A DNA stretch of 64,000 nucleotides, taken from positions 29,638,683 through 29,702,682 of the forward strand of contig OY744516.1 in the NCBI GenBank assembly GCA_963556195.1. The letters run 5' to 3'. The first letter of the stretch is position 1. The number at the start of each line of letters is the position of its first letter. The translations under genes and the position numbers were made by a program. Under the pieces are notes generated by a model. It made no database searches. It had not been told where the DNA came from and was given only the letters and a program-made list of their open reading frames with translations. This document shows, piece by piece, positions 57,512-64,000 of the stretch. The stretch comes from Sepiola atlantica (taxonomy: Eukaryota > Mollusca > Cephalopoda > Sepiida > Sepiolidae).

Positions 57512-59221
57512 AGATTGCCTTCAGAAGAATCTTGTTCCTCTTTGACTGAAATGCCACCAGAGGCAAAACGAAGCACCGCCAGAAGGAGTTTGAAAGACAG
57601 CCAGGAGAAAAACACAGAGATTATGGTCCGAAAATCAAGCCGTTCTAGTAAGAAAAATAACGCTGAAGAAGGAGATGGTACTGAAAACGTAGCTACTTCA
57701 GTTGGACCAAGTTGTGAAGATGGTGCCAATGGCAAAAAAACAGCTAAGAGAAACGTCCACTTTGTTGGAATTTCTCCAAGTGAAGAAGACAACTCTGAAG
57801 AATCAACACGAACTCGTTTATCTTCCAGACAAAAAGGCAAAGAGGAAACGGTTGTTAAGAAGAAAGTCGGCAGACCTTCCAAAAAACAAACTAACGGAAA
57901 AAATGATGAGAATATCAACAAGGTTGATCCTGAAGAAAGCTCATCAAGACAGTCAAGAGGACGTAAATCGACAAGAAATGTTGATGAGCTGAATGATGAG
58001 AAAAACTCACAGACAAGTCAATTGGAAGAAAATGCTGCAATTGCTAACAAGAGAACCAGTTCTGTTTTGGATGACTCTAAGGAGACAAGCCGTACGGATT
58101 TGACCCAAACTAAAAGGTCCAGAGGTTGTAAATCCAAATCTGATAATGAAAATAAGACGTTAGGAAGCAATAAAATGGCTGTTTCTAAGGAACCAGCTAA
58201 AAAATTGCCTGTACTTGATAAGAAAGTGTCAAAGAAAGAAGATACTTTAGAAATTCCTGAAAAATTATCTGAACTTGGCACTCAACGCAGCCCCCTTGAA
58301 GAAGCTGTTCCAGCCAAAGATGATGAAGAAGAGAATGAGGCAAAATCTGATGCTTCTAAAACAACAAAAGACACCAAAGACAAAGCAGAAAAAACCGAAG
58401 CCGAAGTAGAGAAAGATTCTCCACCAGCAAGAACTTCTAGAGCCACAAGATCGAAAAAATCCAAGGATGAGGATGAAAAGGAAAAACCTATCAAGAAAAA
58501 TGTAGCCGAAGTTGACTCTTGTACAAGAGTTTCTCGGAGCAGTAGGTCAAAAACAGTTTCAAACTCTGTAGTTTCTGAAGACCCTGAAAAGCTCCCAACA
58601 GTAGAACTGACTCCGAAAGTGAAACAAGGAAAGACGGAGAAAAAAACGGATTCGCAAAAATCTGAAATTGCTCTTAAAGAAGAGCCATCTCCTAGTAATG
58701 CTGTTCCTCGAAATACAAGGAAAGCATCTCGAGAGCGAAAAGTCTCTGAGGATACATGTACCACTGCAAGACCGTCTCGAAGTGCGAGGACTAAAAAGCA
58801 AAAAGACGAGGACGTCAAAGAAGATGTTGAGGAAGTTACGGTAAAGGAAAAGTCATTGCGGCAGCAAACTAAAAACGATTCTGTCGAGAGTAACAAGGTT
58901 ACAAAAACAAAAGGTCAGCAAAATAAAAAGTCTGAAAATTCACCTGAAAACAATGAAACCAGTTTGGTTGATGTTGATAAAGATGATGATGATGATAAAA
59001 ATGCTGCTGATGATGATAATGATTTTGTCGCTCCATCCTCTGTTGAACGGAATTTGGAAAAACGGTCTACGTTAGAGAGAAGAATATCGTCTTCATTATC
59101 TGTATCTCTTGAAAAACTTGGTAATGTCTCCTCATGTTTGAAAATAAAGGAAAATGAAAATGCAAAAGCCGAACCCAAAATTGGTCGAAAACGTAACCAA
59201 AACAGCCAATCAAGCGATCAG
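57512..59221 (+). CDS. MDC1: MDC1-like exon j: long basic/acidic disordered linker
   Basis: 1710 nt (570 codons) between ccttcttcag and cag|gtaggt, phase 0 both sides. Begins RLPSEESCSSLTEMPPEAKR and ends KRNQNSQSSDQ. Rich in K, E, S, R; predicted disordered. A degenerate basic motif recurs: SSRQSRGRKSTRN (57939), TSRATRSKKSKDEDEKEK (58433), TRVSRSSRSKTVS (58522), ARPSRSARTKKQKDEDVKED (58763). VGRPSKK (57866) is AT-hook-like, and 58972-59024 encodes a D-rich patch. It occupies the place of the human PST-repeat region between the TQ cluster and the BRCT pair. It may contact DNA or nucleosomes, which is inference. A short D-F-V-A-P block precedes the final S-rich stretch. Confidence 0.85.
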
Positions 59222-61452
59222 GTAGGTTTTCTGCAGCCTCTTTTTATTTCACTTCTCCAATCTGGCATTATTAACAACAGATTGAACAGCCATGAATGTC
59301 GCCTCTTCCATAGAATCAAGTTATACTTATGGTGGAAGAGTTCAAATTAATGATACTTATTAGAGAGGGGGGGTTAGGGTTATAAACAAAAGTGTCTACA
59401 ACCGGCTGATGATAATTGCATTTTTAAAGATTAATACCATTAAAAACATGTTGTTTTTTTTAACTTATTATTTTAACATATTTCACCCCAAACAAGGCAG
59501 GCGGCCACTGACAACGTAAGGGGCTACTGAGAATTAGGATGTAGGTTTCGGGTGTCATCCTAGGTTGGAAGCTGTGTAGCGAGATGTCTGTTTACATTAA
59601 TGTTAAACCTCTGAATGTCGGTACGGGGGGGGGGGGGGTAGTTTCAGAGGACGGCAGCACGGGGAAAGAAGCTATTGGAGTAGAAGGCTCTCCTGCATCT
59701 GGGGGCCTCCACAATGAATGGGATCTAGCTGATTGTTGAATTGGACTAGTGTATGTACGTCGAGGGGGCACTAGAGCAGCCAGTTCATCGGAGCACAATC
59801 CATTGAAGTATTTGTAAAACAAGCACAAGGATGCAACATTGCAGCGATGGGGTTGGAGCTTGGTGGATAGTGAGGGACCTATTAAGTTAGCAACTCTTTT
59901 TTGGACCTTGTCTAAGAGGGAGAGACCCGTGGATGATGCACCAGCCCAGATGTGACAACAATACTCCATGCATGGGCGGATGGTGGCTTTGTAGAGATAC
60001 AGGATACTGTTAGGTGAGAGGATTTTACTAGCACGGTAGAAGGAGCCCACCTTCTTTGTTGCAGTCTTTGCAATGTCTTCAATGTATTTGTTCCAATTCA
60101 TGTTGCTTGTGAAGGTTAGGCCGAGGAGTTTGAATGTTGAACTCTCAGGTAGGGTGTTATTTGCCATGAAAATCGGTGGTTGAAGAGGTTTCTTGTAGTT
60201 ATTGAAGGAAAGGAGCTTTGTTTTTGCGGCATTAAAAGTTACCAACGATTTATGATTCCAATCCACTACAGCCCGGAGGTCATTTTCTAAGGATTCAACC
60301 ATTGCCATCAGATATGATCGCGTCTTTTTTGCCCACATGACGAGAGTAAAGCGTTTGTGTCATCAACAAATATACCTATCTCAGACTCAATGTCATCAGG
60401 GAGGTTGTTTATGAAAATCAAGAACAATAGCGGTCCAAGGATGGATCCCTGGGGTACACCAGCATTTATGTCGTGTTGCTTAGATGAATGGCCCACAAGG
60501 ACAACCTGGATTTTTCTTTTGGTTAGGAAGGATCTAATTATATTAAATATTTGTCCAGTAATACCATATAAACGTAATTTTAGGAGAAGCCCTTTATGCT
60601 ATACCTTGTCAAAGGCCTTGGATATATCAAGTGCTACTTCCCTAGCTTCACCTGCCTTGTCGAGTGTATGATACATGCGTTCAGAGATGACCGTTAGTAG
60701 ATCGTGCTTGTCTAAATCCATACTGGCAGTCAGAAAGAAGTTTAGCATTAATTAAGTGCCGGACTATCGCTAGATTGATTAATGATTCAAAGATTTTAGC
60801 AGAGACTGGGAGTAGGCTGATTGGGCAGTAGTTCTGAGGATCAGTTCTATCCCCAGAATTCTAGAAGACTGGTACCACAGAGGCAATTTTCCAGCTATCG
60901 GGGAAGCAAGATTCAGCAAGGCATTTTTTGGAGAGGACAGGGGCCAGTTCTGCAGAGCATTTCTTTATTACTATTACAGGTATAAGATCAGGCCCACAAG
61001 CTTTGGAGGTGTCAAGGTTTTTTATGATGTCTCTCACCTGGGATGGGGTGATGACCAGGTTTTCAAGTGTGGCTTCAGTCCGCAAAGGGAATTTAGGGAG
61101 GGCGTGGTTTACTGAGTCCAAAGTTGAGTTTACGGCGAAACGCTGGGCAAGTAGTTCAGCCTTATCAGTTGCCATGCAAACGACATCATTGTGGTTTGAT
61201 AGTGGGAGAATCGTTGTTTGTCCATTGTTCGCCATACTATTGTAGATTTTCCAGCAATCACGAGTACCTAGTTTCTGTGACTGAATGCGTTTTTTTGTTA
61301 TCTCTGTATACCTTCTCTTCGCTTCACCAACACTGCCTTACAATTATAAACTTCTGTCTATTCGCAGCTGACTTATGGCGGGCGAATTTACGGAATGCTT
61401 GCTGCGTCTCAGCAATGGCAGTAATGAAAGTAACCTATGCATAGCATTGATT

Positions 61453-61503
<51 letters not shown>

Positions 61504-61761
61504 TTTAAAAAAAAAAAAAAAAATTGTTTGTGAGACATAGAAGAAATACAGGTATCCACCGAAATTTGAAAATAAGAATTTTTTTAAGAATAAATGAAAA
61601 TTATGGTTTTGGATTGATTTTTCTTGTGGTTATTGGAATGCAACTATAAAGTATGAATGTTCTGAAGCTTGTAATACAACTTCAATGAGCTTACAAATTG
61701 AAACATTTTCGGATATTATAAGGAGTATATACTTAAATATATATATTTTTTAAGAACTCCC

Positions 61762-61811
<50 letters not shown>

Positions 61812-62136
61812 CATAATAGTGTGATCTCACACGTGTGAATTTTTTGCTCTCTCTTTTTGTTTGTTTTTTGTTTGTTTTCACCCTAAAATGAAACTACTGT
61901 ATAGTGTAGGTGTTTTCAAGACACTTTAATCCAAGAACTTTTTACTCTTTGTGAATTTTTTCTGATGATTTTGTAGTGTTGCCGAGACGATATTGACATA
62001 AAAATGTTGTTTGGCACAAGACAAATGAAATGGACCGTAAAAAATATATCTCACAGAAACTTTATATTTTTTGGAAATGTGAAAAAATAAAAATAATAAA
62101 ATAAAACCATGGTAATTGGAATATAATACAAACTGA

Positions 62137-62180
<44 letters not shown>

Positions 62181-62221
62181 GTGTGTGCAAAATATAAGTT
62201 AACTTCTTTTAATTATTCCAG
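59222..62221 (+). other. MDC1-like intron 10
   Basis: Phase-0 intron (gtaggt...attattccag). Mostly a minus-strand LINE-B copy (59470-61310), then three (TA)n runs (61457-61497, 61764-61808, 62140-62178). 61.5-61.75 and 61.8-62.1 kb are AT-rich with nothing recognised. Confidence 0.75.
59470..61310 (-). pseudogene. LINE family B, largest copy: Jockey/CR1-like reverse transcriptase
   Basis: Minus strand, 5' to 3': an RT-upstream region with SKACGPDLIPVIVIKKCSAE (about 61015) and CFPDSWKIASVVPVF (60905-60861); a region with SKAFDKVWHKG (about 60610); NAGVPQGSILGPLLFLIFIN (60466-60407); FVDD (about 60367), the catalytic Y-x-D-D with F-V; LLGLTFTSNMNWNKYI; then YKATIRPCMEYCCHIWAGAS (60002-59943). 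A stop or frameshift separates 60861 from the middle, and another breaks near 60320. Endonuclease and ORF1 are missing. The 3' noncoding end matches the 25.1-kb copy, including the G run. Confidence 0.85.
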
Positions 62222-62368
62222 AACAGTCTTGCGCTGAACACTCCGAAACGCCAGCACCTCAACCGATCCTTGTCCTCCTCTCCTGGAACACCGTCCTCAA
62301 GAAGTCAGTCTGCTGCATCAAAACCGAAAGTCATGTTTACAGGCGTTACAGATGATAAACTACAAAAG
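62222..62368 (+). CDS. MDC1: MDC1-like exon k: start of BRCT tandem
   Basis: 49 codons between attattccag and aag|gtcagt, phase 0 at both ends. Begins NSLALNTPKRQHLNRSLSSS, then PGTPSSRSQSAASKPKVMFT and GVTDDKLQK. K-P-K-V-M-F-T-G-V-x-D is the first strand of the first BRCT repeat in MDC1 (human APKVLFTGVVD), preceded by a basic S/T-P-rich stretch as usual. The BRCT pair binds gamma-H2AX phospho-Ser; the rest must lie to the right of the window. This exon closes the FHA-TQ-BRCT architecture. Confidence 0.88.
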
Positions 62369-63044
62369 GTCAGTCCATGCAAAGCATAATTTAACATTTG
62401 ATGCTCCTTTGTTTCGTAGGACTTTTAACAAACAAACAAAAAACGGAAATTTCTGCATGTCATGTAATAAATGCTGCTGCTGGTGAATATCCCTATTTTG
62501 TCACTGACCTTTTTTTGTTGTTTCAAAAAAATCTCGATACAAATAGAAATTACAAGAAATCAACGGCATTATTTTAGCTCAAAATAAACAAAGAAAGAAA
62601 AAAAATGTTCTTTCTTATCTGTTTTTTTAAATTGTTTCAAAAATAATTAGAAAGATTTAAAATGAAAAATAAACACATTTTAAAAATCAATATAAAATGT
62701 TATTCTATTTTGTTTATCTTTCAAAGAATTAAAAACTAAGTATAAACAAGATAAAAATTTTAATTTTCTGTTAAGATAATTCTTGTTATTGTTGGCATCC
62801 ATCGATCTCAGAAGACAATGAAGTTCTGCATCTCAAATTAGTCTGTTGCCAAATTGCAGCATCTGCTGTGACTGTACAAGCCCATCCTGGATCGGCAGGC
62901 TCTGTTGCAGTTGCAACAGGTGTAGGTGGTGTCTGGTTCTGAGAGGTCTGTCGCAGCACTCTGCCGTCTGTGCTCTCTCCTCTCCTCACTCCTCTTGGAG
63001 CATACCTTCACAGTACTTCTTCAGCGGCTGCAGTCTTCAGCCAT

Positions 63045-63131
63045 GGACTCTCAGCCTGCTGGGTCGATGCCACGGACTCTCAGCCTGCTGGGTCGATGCC
63101 ACGGACTCTCAGCCTGCTGGGTCGATGCCAC
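63045..63131 (+). repeat. 29-bp triplication
   Basis: Three exact 29-bp copies of 'ggactctcagcctgctgggt' + 'cgatgccac', in a GC-rich island of the intron. 29 bp is not a codon multiple, so it is not selected as protein. Confidence 0.95.
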
Positions 63132-63298
63132 CTGCCCTCATTTCTCGCTTGCAGACATCCTTGTAGCATAAGATAGGTCTTGCTGGTCTGGAACGTGTTG
63201 CGAGCTCGACGTGTAATTCTATTAAAGTAAATTTGCTACACTGATAGATCTTCATGATACAAATTGAATGGCACTAGTCTAACTTCTAAAAGTTGAGT

Positions 63299-64000
63299 AA
63301 TTCTTAAGTTATGACCTTTGCAAAAAATTCTTAAGTTATGACCTTTGCAAAAAATTCTTAAGTTATGACCTTTGCAAAAAATTCTTAAGTTATGACGTTT
63401 GCAAAAAATTCTTAAGTTATGACCTTTGCAAAAAATTCTTAAGTTATGACGTTTGCAAAAAATTCTTAAGTTATGACCTTTGCAAAAAATTCTTAAGTTA
63501 TGACCTTTGCAAAAAATTCTTAAGTTATGACCTTTGCAAAAAATTCTTAAGTTATGACGTTTGCAAAAAATTCTTAAGTTATGACCTTTGCAAAAAATTC
63601 TTAAGTTATGACGTTTGCAAAAAATTCTTAAGTTATGACGTTTGCAAAAAATTCTTAAGTTATGACGTTTGCAAAAAATTCTTAAGTTATGACGTTTGCA
63701 AAAAATTCTTAAGTTATGACCTTTGCAAAAAATTCTTAAGTTATGACGTTTGCAAAAAATTCTTAAGTTATGACGTTTGCAAAAAATTCTTAAGTTATGA
63801 CGTTTGCAAAAAATTCTTAAGTTATGACGTTTGCAAAAAATTCTTAAGTTATGACCTTTGCAAAAAATTCTTAAGTTATGACGTTTGCAAAAAATTCTTA
63901 AGTTATGACGTTTGCAAAAAATTCTTAAGTTATGACGTTTGCAAAAAATTCTTAAGTTATGACGTTTGCAAAAAATTCTTAAGTTATGACGTTTGCAAAA
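63299..64000 (+). repeat. 27-bp minisatellite, ~26 units, runs off the window
   Basis: Unit 'ttcttaagttatgac' + c/g + 'tttgcaaaaaa'. The only frequent difference is C or G at one site: early units are mostly GACCTTT, later ones mostly GACGTTT. Continues beyond 64000. Confidence 0.97.

Larger units (their letters stand above)
62369..64000 (+). other. MDC1-like intron 11, partial
   Basis: Begins gtcagt and runs off the window. 62.4-62.78 kb is AT-rich and unassigned. 62.79-63.2 kb is distinctly GC-richer with a 29-bp triplication (63045-63131); open frames there lack any recognised domain. The end is a 27-bp minisatellite. Confidence 0.7.

Noticed and set aside
58282..58896. 204-codon minus-strand frame opposite exon j
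   Set aside because: Compositional shadow of the K/E/S-rich plus-strand exon.
59592..60338. 248-codon minus-strand frame as a host gene
   Set aside because: It carries LINE RT thumb motifs and continues from broken RT frames upstream.

Overview
The window is animal nuclear DNA, AT-rich and intron-dominated. Dispersed repeats ending in the 'catgctggcatgtgtt...' sequence plus (GAT)n tails, degraded LINEs, Penelope-like and Merlin elements all point to a coleoid cephalopod, probably an octopus. That assignment is inference from repeat style; no species-diagnostic gene is present.

One real gene fills the window on the + strand. It is a partial MDC1-like gene (mediator of DNA damage checkpoint 1). 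I assembled eleven exons by hand from AG/GT borders and reading phase: 3095-3187, 6605-6694, 14411-14617, 36859-36961, 39910-39993, 42166-42249, 46263-46357, 49133-50720, 55438-55469, 57512-59221 and 62222-62368. All phases join and the exons sum to 4233 nt (1411 codons) with no internal stop. Exons a and b encode the C-terminal part of an FHA domain (SLSKKH, GSRNKT, LTPEVRYELRNNDMLVFAD). Exons c-g are acidic and rich in S-D-S-E type motifs. Exons f and h carry three T-Q-x-Y motifs, a pattern suited to the RNF8 FHA domain. Exon j is a long Lys/Arg/Ser/Glu-rich linker. Exon k ends in PKVMFTGV, the typical first strand of the MDC1 tandem BRCT. The start of the gene (first part of FHA) and most of the BRCT pair lie outside the window.

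The most unusual feature is at the left edge. Positions 1-3094 are a 48/49-bp minisatellite whose unit is the 3' splice site of the FHA exon: about 31 bp of intron end (ttttgtatttcag) plus the first 17 bp of the exon (tcgttatccaaaaaaca). The exon begins inside the last unit. The gene therefore has at least 64 near-identical upstream copies of its own acceptor. The last two upstream units carry A7 instead of A6, so splicing in phase at any upstream copy runs into a stop; only the final acceptor gives an open frame.

The introns hold no other convincing host gene. They contain: LINE family A (3' ends with an RT C-terminal tail and GAT repeats; ten copies), LINE family B (Jockey/CR1-like RT; 24.0, 25.1, 47.2 and 59.5-61.3 kb), other RT C-terminal relics (13.4-14.1, 22.9-23.7, 54.4-55.1 kb), a Penelope-like GIY-YIG fragment (40.8-41.7 kb) next to a textbook hammerhead ribozyme (40651-40702), a Merlin DNA transposon (50.9-52.3 kb), a hAT MITE (55.7-55.9 kb), several long foldback elements (some with hammerhead-like cores), a 5S rRNA-derived segment (11.3 kb), tRNA-like segments and minisatellites at 43.2, 53.6 and 63.3-64.0 kb. 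Intron lengths run from about 2 to 22 kb.
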